Assembly (NCBI GenBank): GCA_918807975.1
Contig: OU964918.1
Location: forward strand, 1,798,001 to 1,862,000
DNA: 64,000 bases
Reading direction: 5' to 3'
Source of the DNA: Aplidium turbinatum
Taxonomy: Eukaryota; Chordata; Ascidiacea; Aplousobranchia; Polyclinidae
The notes beneath the pieces were generated by a model. The model ran no database searches. It saw only the letters and a program-made list of their open reading frames with translations, and had not been told where the DNA came from. Shown piece by piece: positions 22,727 through 33,653 of the stretch. Position numbers and translations under genes: made by a program. Position 1 is the stretch's first letter, and every line of letters begins with the position of its first letter.

Positions 22727-23350
22727 CCCTATTCGGACTAACGGGTGGACGGGTTCCGTCCATACCTAAAACTTTTATCGATTGCATGAAAGTTACTGGC
22801 TCAAATTAGCTGAAGTTTTATGACTTTTCCTAAAAATTATTCCTCTTTGTTTTAGTAATAAAATGACATTTTTATGTGGTATAGTTTTATAGTTATCAGC
22901 AGTTTTTGACACCCTACTCCTAAAATTGCCAGGTCATCTGAAAAACTTTATCATCTTGTACAAGCAAGTTAGCAAACATTTGTATTGTTTTGTGCCTTCC
23001 AAGATTTGCTGCGTGACCTACATGACTACTGACCATTTCGGATTACATGCATGACTGGACCGTGTGCCTTTAACGAAGATATTAGCGTTTTCAGGAAAAT
23101 ATGACGGAGACATCAGAAAAATTAAAAAAAAAATGACTACTTTTAGCAAAAAAGCAATAGCAAAAAACTGGTAAAGTATGTGCGTCCACTTAAAATTTTA
23201 ACCAGTTTGTCAATGATTTTGCTTTAACTTTGCAAAAAAAGCAACCTCGTAACGTTTTTATATCAAAAGTTATTAGCAAATGAAAGTGTGGATGGAATAA
23301 GTCCACAAGTCAGGCCATTACCTCGCAAAAATAGCTTAGTCCGAATAGGG
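22727..23350. mobile_element. 624-bp TTAA MITE, copy 2
   Basis: Same perfect 14-bp inverted ends as copy 1, with TTAA on both sides (22723-22726, 23351-23354). It lies within the gag region of the same BEL/Pao fossil and in the same orientation as copy 1. Confidence 0.95.
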
Positions 23351-23635
23351 TTAAGGCCGCCTTATCGAAATACGTCCTACTATTTTGGTATTCAAAAAAG
23401 AAATCCTGTTGTTGAGAACTCGATTTAGCAGGAGAAGACAAGCTATATCCCTTAAGGGGGTGAGGGGGCTCAGTCACGTGCACAGCCCGATCACGCTCCT
23501 TACACAAGTTAAAATCAGGAGACGCGATACGCCTCTCACAACCACCCAAATTACGTGTAGCTGGGCGATCAAAAACTAGCGGCGCAGAAAACTGTGAAGG
23601 GGGCAAAGTATTACTGCTAATGGCGGCCCCGTGAC

Positions 23636-24646
23636 CTATACGCTCTGGGGAGGAGTTCGGTTGTAATTCGCAGACCTTGGCTCTACAGCCTTCGGAAGAC
23701 CCTTAGCCGCGGCCCCGAGACCTCCTGAAACAGCTTGAAAAGATGTGGATTGTACTGGTCCACTTACAGATTGAACAGGCGTCTGGAAAAGGTTATGTAA
23801 AATTAACCGCGATTGATGTTCACTTCTGGAATGCCTAGAAGATCCCTTCTTAGAGCTACGCCGGGAACCCACATCTGATCGATATTCAGTCAAAGCTACC
23901 TCTTTACGTAGTTCAGCCCTCAACTGTGCGTCTTTGAGTGCGAACTCAGCAGCTCTCGCTTCGGCTTTCGCGGCAGCCTCAGCTCGTATGGCTTCAGCTC
24001 TCGCGGCGGCCTCAGCAGCTCTCGCTTCAGCTCTCGCTTCGGCCTCAACTCGTATGGTCTCAGCTCTCGTGGCGGCCTCAGCAGCTCACGCTTCGGCGTC
24101 AGCTTGTATCTGGAGCTCCTCTCGTCTTAGCTGTAGGTTAATTTGTGCAACTATCCGTGACGAGCTCTCAGACATCCTAGTGCTTACATTTGAGGCGCTA
24201 TCCTCAGAATGTATGTCAGCATCCAACATATCTGAGAACTCATTTACTTTTTGTTCGAAGTTATTTTTTAACGAGTTAAATTCGGGGTCTACCCTATCAC
24301 GAAGTTCTGCCAAGATTGCAGAGTTACAAATTTTACTCAAAAGAGCATGGAAATGCAGTAATTCCTCTTCTAAAGTAGATAAGTTAGATCGAAAAATTAA
24401 CAGTTCCTGCTTATCACTCAAAGAACCTAGGGCTACAGAAAGTTCCCCAATTTGAGTCAAAATATCCCGTCTAAGATGCCGGGCCTCTCGAACTGACTTA
24501 GCCTCATCGTTACTGGGTCCCTCCCCAGAATGGCCTGCCCGACCGCAAAGAACATCATCAGGCTTAAACTCAGTCGAGTCGACGGCGGCCGAGTCCCTGT
24601 CGCCACCGAGTGTAGACATATTAAATGTTGGAGCTAAATTTAACAA
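23636..24646 (-). pseudogene. BEL/Pao gag N-terminal region
   Basis: The minus strand starts MLNLAPTFNM and continues through a helical region with many acidic residues. It ends in an Ala/Glu/Arg-rich repeat (23934-24110) whose other strand gives an Ala/Ser-rich frame of 173 codons that is a shadow. Part of the fossil; it is not an intact gene. Confidence 0.7.
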
Positions 24647-25111
24647 TTAAAAAATTAAGTTGCACAAACACACAAATTATTACAGTAGTTATAAAAAACT
24701 TAACTGCAAAGACCGTAAAATACAAAAAAGAATTTAAATGCACGATACCGTAGCTGTACGAGTATATGAAGTCCAAATGTCCACAAAACTTGCTTGGATT
24801 CGTCCACTTGAATCTTCAAGCACAGATGGATTGTCTTTTATCTTCTTTCTTGCCAAAGAATGTCAAAGTTATTTTTCTTCAGTACCAAACTGAGAAGAAA
24901 TGTCTTTACTTTTTAACTTAAAGTTCTTCAGTAGCCTACCAACCGAGAAGAAATGTCTCCAATTTTCTTTGCTTCTGTAGACTACCAACCAACAAGATCT
25001 TCTTTATTATTCTTTGTGCTTCTAAGTTCCAACTGGCAACAGCATCTTTATTTTTTCTGCTTCTAAGTGCTTCTTGGCCTACCAACTAACAAGCCACGTC
25101 TTTATTTTTTA

Positions 25112-25689
25112 TGGTCACCGCGGTAAACCATAATCTCTTCGTGGGAAAATTGTAACGTAAGATTCCCGAATCCGTTCGTCTGCATGTAATGACCGAAAAA
25201 GAAACACTCTTTGAAACTTCTATTCAAAAAGTGTATTCCTGTAAAATTAGCCCGCGGCTATCGAAATCGAGATGCAACGCCGTACACCTCTAAAAACTGT
25301 CACTACAATACAAACTACTTAGATAAAGACGGAATTTTTGTCCAGCTAGCAAGCACTAAGCAAACAGTTAAATGTGCGACTAACTCTCAAGCAACCATTT
25401 CACGAATGACCAGAATAGATATCAATATCTCAAAATCACATATGCAGTACTGTGACGCAATAGTGAAAGACATTGTCACGCAATTCAAAACAGGTGTTCA
25501 AAGCTGGTGATCCGATGTTTCATGTTTAAACAGGTTTCAAACTGACACAGCTTTAAACAGGTTTGACACAAGTCTTATGAACGATGGTGCAATTTTGGCA
25601 CATTTTCTAGCAACTTCCATGACGTAATATTCAGTAGACTTGAACGGTTTTTATATGACGTTTGATTAGGTGAACAATTGTCTGGAACA
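25112..25689 (-). repeat. BEL/Pao terminal repeat, proximal copy
   Basis: The 5' LTR on the minus strand, direct repeat of 18272-18848. Followed by the GTGAC target duplicate at 25690-25694. Confidence 0.9.
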
Positions 25690-25717
25690 GTGACTGATCA
25701 CCCTTCCGAGTATCATA

Positions 25718-26925
25718 ATGTCGAGGAAGGTGACTAACATTGGAACAAAACGAATAGATTCATTTTTTAGTTCCGCCTCAAAGAGACCGAGAAATGCTAA
25801 CCCCAGTGAAACTGACAGTGCAGATGTTCCAATTCCATCACCGCACGTGGTTGCTACCATTTCTTCAGCTCGGTCTTCAAGCAGTTCTGCCGAGAGCTTT
25901 GTACAACCGCAAGCTTCAAGTTTTGACCCAAACGAGGGGAGAAAGTTTCAATCAGCATGGTTAGAATCGTTTGCATGGCTTCGTTATGATTCGATCTGTG
26001 ACATTGCGACGTGCTCAATGTGCCAATGGGCAGTACAATCTGGACGTGCTACCCCGTCTACGATAAAAGTACTTGAGGGGAGGGGAAAGGTTTGGGTGAC
26101 AGGGTTTCGCGACTGGAAGAGAGGCAGGAGCGCAATAGAAAAACATTGCAACAATAAATATCATAATGATTGCGCCGATCTACATTCGGCTCATGGAATG
26201 GGGGACCCAGGCATGGGGATAATACAAACCATGCGTTCGCTCCAAAGTGCATCTAAATCTAAAAATAAACAAGCTCTTCGCGCCATCTTCGACACAATCA
26301 TAGCATTATCACGTCAAGGATTGGCTATACGAGGTCATGAAGACAAGAATTCAAAATTTCCAGCAAATTTTATCTCTCATTGCCAAGCACAGCGACACAA
26401 CTCAAGAATGGCTTAATCGGCCAGAAAAATTTAAATGGCTTAGTCATGATGTACAAAATGAAATGTTGGAATTGTGTGCTGATGAAGTGTTGAGGAATGT
26501 CGTAAAGAAAATTCTCTTGCCTAAGTTTTACAGTATAATCGCTGATGAGACTACCGACATGACAAACAAGGAACAACATTCCATCTGTATGCGTTACGTT
26601 GATGACTCGTTTCGAGTGCATGAAGTTTTCTTAGGACTGTACGATATTACTCGAACTGATGCCAACTCTATTTTTGAAACGATAAAAAAAGCATTGTTGT
26701 CGCTGAAGATTGATATAATGAAGTGCCGTGGGCAAGCGTATGACGGGGCAGCAAACATGCGCGGTCAACTCAATGGACTTCAAGCTAAATTTAGAGAAGT
26801 GAATCCACATGCTCCGTATTTCCACTGTGCAGGACATCAAATCAACCTTGTGCTACAAGATGTGTTCCATATATGCAATGACGGTACGAATGCCATTAAC
26901 GTTCTCTGCGCTGTTGTGAAATATA
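25718..26925 (+). pseudogene. hAT transposase, N-terminal part
   Basis: Starts MSRKVTNIGTKRIDSFFSS. A Ser-rich leader is followed by a TTF-type zinc finger (CSMCQWAV, then a KHCNNKYHNDC pair), which binds the transposon ends. Then comes the DUF4371-like region with GLAIRGHED and, in a shifted frame, ILSLIAKHSDTTQEWL. The RNase H-fold motifs are visible as SIIADETTD (first catalytic Asp) and CRGQAYDGAANMRG (second). A one-base frame change lies near 26350. The frame is cut after codon VVKYI by the TTAA insertion at 26930. The dimerisation end is at 32094-33151. Likely role: transposase of the 17485-33653 element. Confidence 0.85.
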
Positions 26926-27960
26926 TTAACCCATTTGTGCCGAAAGTGAAAGTACTTAAAAAATTTTTTTGAAAATTTAAGTATTGCATAATCATGACCT
27001 AAAAAACATTTCACAATTAATTTTTTCTTAATTATGTTAGTACCGGACGAGAAAAAGACCGTCCTACATGTAGGACACTAGGCAAATCCGATATCAAATT
27101 TCGCAAGTTTCTTGTGCGTAATGCGTAGGCCTAATTGTTATTGCTCAAAGTGATAAATGGGAAATCTCTTGCCATCGAGCATTTTATTGAAACGAAAGTT
27201 CACAAAATATGAAGATGAAAATTAGAAAAGCAACACATCACTGAAACAAGTTATTTAGCGGATCGAAATCGCTTTGAGGCCGAATTCGCCTACGTCAAGA
27301 TCCTCTCCATGTAAAAACGCAAAGAGAAAACTAAAAAATTATCAAAAAAATTTCAATAAATCACGATAAATATGTAATTGTTCTAAAAACAAACACAACT
27401 ACTTTGTTATACAGCGTAGAACAGGGTTGAGAAAAACCCGGGTTTTTTTAAAAAAGCCCAACCCGCCCGGGTTTTTTTAAAAAAACCCGGGTTTTTTTGG
27501 GTTTTATTGTTTTTTTTTAAAAAAGATGCAAAAAAAGGTAGATTCGTGCTTATTTCACCTCAAAACTACTTTTTACGAATGAAGTGCCTTTCACTCACAG
27601 TATATGCTTGCATAACTCAATGAAATAATGCACTAAGGCTGTTGTTGCTTGAGTGTTGCATCATCCATTAATTTCAAGATCAAGTTGGATGTTGCATCAT
27701 CCACTGATTTCTATACCAAGTTGATGCTACCGTGGAGTGGTAGAAATCACATTATTGCATCATTTGCTTTAGATTTGAAGGCAAGGAGCATTTATGCCAT
27801 CATGTTTAAATATTTTTTATCATTTATATATAGTAATGGATGAGTAATTGAGCGATTGCGTGGCCATTTAGGCAAATGCTCTGAAACAGCCATGCATTAG
27901 AATCCAGAATCTGTAATTGGTAAATAGCCTCCTAAATTGCATTTCACATCATATATACAC

Positions 27961-30900
27961 TAGGGTGGGCCGTTTTTGACTTTTTTTCGAAATTCAAAAA
28001 TGGCTAGTCATAAAAAGTGGCACATGCATGAAAAAATTACGTGTGCAAAATTTCACCAGTTTGGGGGTGCATCTTCTGCCCCCGCAGGGGAGTCAAACTT
28101 TCAATTTTTTGAAAAAAACGAGGAAATTTCACTTTCCGTTTTAACATAATTTTTTTTATAATTTTTCTACTGGCTAGTTATAAATTGTAAGTGGGATGTA
28201 CCCAGAACTTTCCTATGTAAAGGCATGTTCGAAGCTTAAGGTTTACTGCCCCCGCATCGACGACCAAAATGCTTAATTTTCACCAATTTGAGATGCTATT
28301 TTGTCATTGCTCAATAAACAAACTTGTCGCAAAAGGGCGAGATGGTGTTGACGCTGTACGCTCATTTATGTTCTATCAACTAACTTTGCAGGATGATACC
28401 AATTGACAAACTATAAGACGTAGTCTTGCTTAAATTAAAAGCAATAGTAGCCTACGTTTGATCAGTTGCAGCTATAAAACGCAACCTATAATTTAATTCA
28501 GAATAAAAGCAATATGATCTGCAGGTTCCGTGAATGGAATGTATTGTACATTTCCAAGTGAATTGTTATCATGATCTTGTTTACACAAATTTGTCATTTA
28601 CAAACCATTAAACGTTCACTTGATAGGTTACTACAGAACCACATACAAGAGTAAACTTTGTTTGACAGCAATGTCACGATAAAAAAAAACTTGTATTAAC
28701 AAAAAAAAACGAAATTGTGTCAAAAATACAACAAACAACAAGGTCTTTTAACCAGTTCCCCAAATTATTGCTCAAATTTAGTTCTGGCTGAAGTCTGATG
28801 AATCATAAAATCTTGTTTCAACTGGAAGCTAGGAATTTTTTTCCTTGATTGTAATATTGCTTTAATGTAGGCTAGTAGGCTATCCATCTCTTTCAATGCT
28901 GTCCACCACATGTGATGAGCATCTGTTGTGTGTGGCAGAGAAAACGTAGAAAACAACTGTTGTGAAGGCATCTTTGTTTTGATATGCTCTTTTATCACAT
29001 TGCTGTCAACACCACGCATCGCTGGGGGTTCCGTAGCTGGAATATTTTGCCAGTTTATTATCTCAAAGTAACGTTCGGAACTGAACTGCAATATTGACAG
29101 GGTGAATTTTTGTTGAGGAGTGCTGTGAGATGATAATATTCTTGAATTGAAAATTCTTCTCCATCTTAGTTCCCTTACATAGGCCTACTCTTTGGTATAA
29201 CATATGATTGCAATCAAAATGTTTTCGGGATGGGCATAAAACGCATTCCTCTATATTACTTTGTTGAGGATATTGCGAGCTTTATTCGATAGCTTCTGAG
29301 CAGAGTGAAGAATTTTAAAGAAATGTTTTTGGCCATTAGTGAAATTGCTTTTTTTATAATGGCAAACCATACTGGAATATAAACATTCATAATATAGTCC
29401 ACACGTTCCACCAATACAGCTGACGCGTTAGATGCAACATATAAACGTAGAATTCTATTGGCTGTGTTTAACCATCTTGAGTGGTTCATCATACCTGGAC
29501 TCCTATATGCGAAATTAATTGATATATCTCCACTTTCCACTGTTCTGTGCATGTGTAGAAGATATGTTTGGTCAGTGCTGAGGTCATTTTCATCAATTTC
29601 AATCTCTGGTTCCGGAACTGCTTTATATTTTACAACATCTAGTTGTGTGACAGTGGCTAGCTGCTTTATAATGGGCCCAGTGAAGCTATCAGGTCTGCTA
29701 GTATTGCCATATCTTTTATAAGATGCCTAAAAGGCAATACATTACTATGGAATAGGCATATTAACCATTGAAGTGGCGTTTGGAAATGATCTTCCAGGAG
29801 CTTTGCGGTTTATTGCTCCTGGAAATTGCTACTTTGTGTTTATTGCTACTTTGTGTTTATTGCGGTTCCATCGCATCCAATTGCCATTACATTATCGTAG
29901 CTAATTTTATTGGATCCAAGATATTCAAGAATCCCGGTAGCTATTGACACACTAGATCCGTTGGCTGCAGTAAAATGACCAATGAAATGAGAACTTGGCT
30001 CCTCAAGTAAAGTAATGTGCTCTTCAACTGCGAAATGTTTTCGAAGTTGCCCCCAAATTTCATATTGTTTGATGGTTTAATCTTTTCGGCCACCAAAATA
30101 TATGCTTTGCAAATTTATGCACATGATAGGCCTATTTTCCATTTGAGTTGTAAACCTCATTTTTTTCTCGCTCTTCTCACTTTGCTTTTATCTATGACTG
30201 ATTGAGATTCGCTATCCGTTACAACTCCCACATTTTGTAGAAATGATGAAGCAATAAGTGTTGCAGACCTATCTGAAATACCAGTACGATCGCTTGATTC
30301 AGCAAATACTACTAAACTGGAAGTAACCTTGTTTTTTCTGGAGTTTTCCGAGGCAAAACTGGGTTGATAATCAAAAATCTTCGCAGCGTTCTTTATTGAA
30401 TGGCAAAGTTTCTGAGTTTGAATAAGAAGTTAAAGGTGTTTTAACGAAAGCGCTACTTGTGCCTGCTCCTAGATCTTCACGTAAAGAATGGAATTGTTCT
30501 GATTTTGCGACTCTCCTCGGAAAAAGTGTAAAATTAGATTTTGTGGCTGATTTATCATGTTTATCAATCACCATTATACGAGTTGTTTTTTGATCAAGAA
30601 GGAACTGTTGTTCTGTAACAGGGACACGATTTTCCTGCGGTCAAGTACATTGCAGAAAATTGGAACACTTAGGCTACAACAACCGATTTCAAATATTTTT
30701 GCTTTGCAGATTCCTTCATTTGGTCCAAATTTTGCTGAAATTTAGGCCCACCTCTAAAATTTGACTTCAAAAGGTTATTCTTTTTTTTGTAAGTCTTTAT
30801 CATAAATATGTACTGATGTTCGTACCTCATTCGTATCATCCTGCAAAGTTAATGGACAGAACATAAATGAGCGTACAGCGTTAACACCATCTCGCCCTTT

Positions 30901-31270
30901 TGCGACAAGTTTGTTTATTGAGCAATGACAAAATAGCATCTCAAATTGGTGAAAATTAAGCATTTTGATCGTCGATGCGGGAGCAGTAAATCTTAAGCTT
31001 CGAACATGCCTTTACATAGGAAAGTTCTGGGTACATCCCACTTACAATTTATAACTAGCCAGTTGAAAAATTATAAAAAAATTATGTTAAAATGGAAAGT
31101 GAAATTTCCTCGTTTTTTTCAAAAGATTGAAAGTTTGACCCCCCTGCGGGGGCAGAAGATGCACCCCCAAACTGATGAAATTTTGCACACGTAATTTTTT
31201 CATGCATGTGCCACTTTTTATGACTAGCCGTTTTTGAATTTCGAAAAAAAGTCAAAAACGGCCCACCCTA
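27961..31270. mobile_element. 3.3-kb TIR element with 8-bp duplication and decayed gene
   Basis: Nearly identical terminal inverted repeats of about 445 bp (27961-28405 and 30827-31270) start TAGGGTGGGCCGTTTTTGAC. A perfect 8-bp direct repeat ATATACAC flanks it (27953-27960, 31271-31278). The inner coding remnant is on the minus strand (28765-30574). Termini and duplication relate it to 7709-10263. This is the youngest, innermost element of the 17-34-kb nest by position. Confidence 0.95.
28765..30574 (-). pseudogene. Decayed transposon protein with NHSRWLNTANRILRLY motif
   Basis: From N to C: YLGSNKISYDNVMAIGCDGT (ending in a CDGTAxNT pattern, a possible catalytic Asp), LPFRHLIKDMA, SFTGPI, then DLSTDQTYLLHM, NHSRWLNTANRILRLY, VYIPVWFAI, and a C-terminal YFEIINWQNIP with ATEPPAMRG. 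I recognise this order from a protein family repeated in hemipteran and other invertebrate genomes (usual form SRWLTTANRILRLYV ... TEPP). It is usually annotated as uncharacterised. Here several stops and frame changes separate the blocks, so it is a pseudogene. The Asp-containing N-terminal block and transposon context suggest an RNase H-fold transposase, but I cannot place the other acidic residues. Confidence 0.65.
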
Positions 31271-32093
31271 ATATACACTACAGACTACAGTAGAGTTGTA
31301 CTTTCACCAGTTAACTATAAGGCCTTCTTGCATAAATGAGTTTTAATGTAGTATACACAAAGTGGCATTACTTGATTTTTGTGTACTGTAAAATATCCAC
31401 TGCGTTTTCAGTTTATTATTGGAAATTTACTTCACAATCACATCCGCAAGTCCTAATTTAAAGTTTGTTTTAAGTGCCTTGTAGTGTTTTTGTTCATTTT
31501 TTTAATTTTCTAATGAAAACTAGACAAATATGATGCTCTGGGTTTTTTTATGGGTTTTTTTGGTTTTTTTTAAAAAAACCCACCCGGGTTTTTTTGGGTC
31601 AGGTAAAATACCGACAACCCTGGTAGAAACCATAGAGAACCGGTGTTTGATACCACTTGATGCGTGGGAATCGATTGTCGCTTTTGCTTGTTGTCGATCG
31701 ATTGTCGACCTATATATAGGACACCAATCTTTTGAACCAATTTTCTCGAAAATTTTGCTGCCAATTAAATTTAAACATTTGCTGTAAAATATGTTGATAC
31801 ATAACAAATAAAGACAACGATAAATATTTTGGGAAGCTTATTTGCATATGCGGATTTATTGATATAATTCGACATGCATCTTCAAAATTTCAGACTTAAC
31901 AAAATCGGGAAAATTAAAAATGATGTCATGTCTCAACAAAACAAGCAATTTTCGAAAAAAGTTGTGATATATGCTGCAAAAACACTCATAAACGTATTTT
32001 GACATCATCTAAATCTAAAAACTGAACGTGCAAAGAAAAATTTTGATTTGATTAGGTGTCCTACATATAGGACGCTAGACATAAATGGGTTAA

Positions 32094-33151
32094 AGGCTCT
32101 CCGAAACGACTTTCCATGTTCAAACAATTTCACTTAGGGGACGAAACGGAATCTGCAAATGCATCTCTCCGACCGCTGTGCCCGACCCGCTGGGTTCTTC
32201 GTTACCCAGCAGTAGATGTTTTCTTGACAAATTATGAAAAAATACTTGATTGGCTTTTCGACATTCAAGATTCTCCTGAATTAGATGCTGCAAACCGCAG
32301 TAAGGCCAAGTCACTTCTGCTTGCGTTGGAGAACTTTTCTACGTTCTTTATGCTACGCGTTTTTCATCATTTACTGATGGCCTTTCATCCGGTCCATGTT
32401 GCCATCCAGGGCAGAGAAATTTCAATCGGAAATTGCTTAAAAATTATTAACGCTTTGGTGGAGTCGCTATCAGCAGACGCAGCTTCAAATAACAATGCGA
32501 GCGCATTTCTGGACAGCTGCAAAGATGCTGCACTTGCTCTGAAAATAAATGAACCAAATATTCGTACCAGCCGATGTCGTTCAAGCAGCAACACCCCTTC
32601 TTCGTCTGATGATTATTTTGGACAAGTTTATGCAGACGTTCTATCCAATGCTTCCAATTTTTTGAGCACACGCTACTCTGCGAACAACTTAGAGTTTGTA
32701 GAAATTATGGAAGACTTGCTGAAAGGAGATGTAAAAGCTTCATCAGAAGATATAACACGCCATTTTCCGGATATTAATTCAGCGGAATTGATTTCCGAAA
32801 TCCGAAGATTCAGCACTTATAAAATCTCCAAAAATTTTTGCTCTCACAACTGGTGACGATTTGTGTTCGTAATTAAGTAAAGAAGAAGAAAAAGCAGCTA
32901 GTTTATCCGAACATCACTAAACTTTCCAAGCTGTATTTGACCTTGCCATGCACTTCATGCGAGGCGGAGCGATCTTTTAGCAACTGCGAAGAGTGAAAAC
33001 CTACTTGCAAACGACCATGACGCAGAAACGTCTTAACCATGCCTGCATCATGACCGCTCACAAAGAAGAAGTTGATGTACTTGACAAAGACAAAATAATT
33101 GCGCAGTTTATCTCCGAAAGCGCTGTTCGGAAAAACACATTTTTTGTTTAA
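32094..33151 (+). pseudogene. hAT transposase, C-terminal part
   Basis: Begins within the codon interrupted at the TTAA and reads GSPKRLSMFKQF, LRPLCPTRWVLRYP (the conserved CPTRW block of the all-alpha insertion domain), then LEFVEIMEDLL. After further breaks the hAT dimerisation domain appears: LSKLYLTLPCTSCEAERSFS, then in a shifted frame LRRVKTYLQTTMTQKRLNHA and a TAA stop at 33149. Frame changes near 32855 and 32975 make it non-functional. The dimerisation domain is needed for hAT transposase assembly. Confidence 0.85.
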
Positions 33152-33653
33152 CTATGCTATGGAGCGCCGTTTGTAAAAAAGTGTTTTATACCTTTCGTTC
33201 TTTTCCCCACTTTGGGCTTCTCGGGAGCTGAATTGTCGTAAAATCGCTTCTGCGTTGCATTACAGCATCTTGTTTCTTATCTGTGCGCCCGCTAGGAGCG
33301 ACTTATCGTATGAACCCACGATGTATTGTGTGTGTGTTATCGTGTTGTATCAACAATAGTAATGTAATTATGGAACTAGTACAGTAGCCTATTGCAGTTT
33401 TCGTCCCGCAACCCGCACATACCAATCACAAAAAATATGCGGAACTGAATTACCAGGACCAGACGTTGTTGCGTACCAATTATATTTATTACTTGTTTCC
33501 AAATCGTGTTAGAGGAGACACAGACTTAAATGTAAAACTAGGCTAGCCCCACAACCTAGCAAAATTGCCGTTTTGAAAAACGCACAAATTAACCTTTATG
33601 ACGTGACAGTATGTGTTCGCCCGCCCAGCTATTTTGAAAACTCGGCGTCTATG
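33152..33653. other. 3' region of the hAT element
   Basis: Non-coding sequence between the transposase stop and the right end. No second gene is seen. The GCCCGCCCAGC run near 33619 mirrors the GGGCGGGCG of the left end. Confidence 0.6.

Larger units (their letters stand above)
18272..25689 (-). mobile_element. BEL/Pao LTR retrotransposon fossil
   Basis: Direct terminal repeats of about 577 bp (18272-18848 and 25112-25689) begin TGGTCACC and end TGGAACA. They are flanked by a perfect 5-bp duplication GTGAC (18267-18271, 25690-25694). By eye the repeats differ at about ten positions, so the insertion is fairly young. Minus-strand parts: gag (about 23636-24646), zinc-knuckle and protease region (21367-22632), start of RT (about 20628-21333) and the C-terminal integrase tail (19144-19464). 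Most of the RT, RNase H and integrase core is missing. Two copies of a 624-bp TTAA MITE lie inside. It is broken, with at least half a dozen interruptions. Confidence 0.9.
27422..31622. mobile_element. hAT-like non-autonomous element (CAGGGTTG ends), itself nested
   Basis: Ends CAGGGTTG and CAACCCTG are perfect inverted repeats. They are followed inward by AAAAACCCGGGTTTTTTT-type runs on both sides. A 6-bp direct repeat GTAGAA flanks it (27416-27421, 31623-31628). Without the 27961-31270 insertion it is about 0.9 kb and non-coding. CAGGGTTG ends are usual for hAT; the short duplication may be an eroded 8-bp one. Confidence 0.8.
26930..32089. mobile_element. piggyBac-like TTAA element, itself nested
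   Basis: Left end CCCATTTGTGCC after TTAA (26926-26929); right end AGACATAAATGGG before TTAA (32090-32093). A palindrome-bearing block, GTCCTACATGTAGGACAC near 27060 and GTGTCCTACATATAGGACGC near 32057, is inverted between the two sides. It is inserted in the hAT transposase, whose frame is left off at the first TTAA and taken up directly after the second. Removing the hAT-like insertion inside it leaves about 0.95 kb with no coding capacity, so it is a MITE-like derivative. Confidence 0.85.
17485..33653 (+). mobile_element. hAT transposon (Ac-like target) with large nested insertions
   Basis: The left end CACCGGCGCCGAGT and the right end ACTCGGCGTCTATG are imperfect inverted repeats. GGGCGGGCG lies a little inside both. 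A perfect 8-bp duplication GTTGGTAG flanks it (17477-17484, 33654-33661) and fits the nTnnnnAn pattern of Ac-type hAT insertions. The element sits inside the 22-bp minisatellite. Its transposase is coded at 25718-26925 and 32094-33151. It has received a BEL/Pao retrotransposon just upstream of the ORF and a piggyBac-like element inside the ORF. Subtracting these, the original element was roughly 3.6 kb. Confidence 0.9.

Noticed and set aside
23934-24455. A 173-codon Ala/Ser-rich plus-strand frame
   Set aside because: It is the complement of the Ala/Glu/Arg-rich segment of the BEL/Pao gag fossil.
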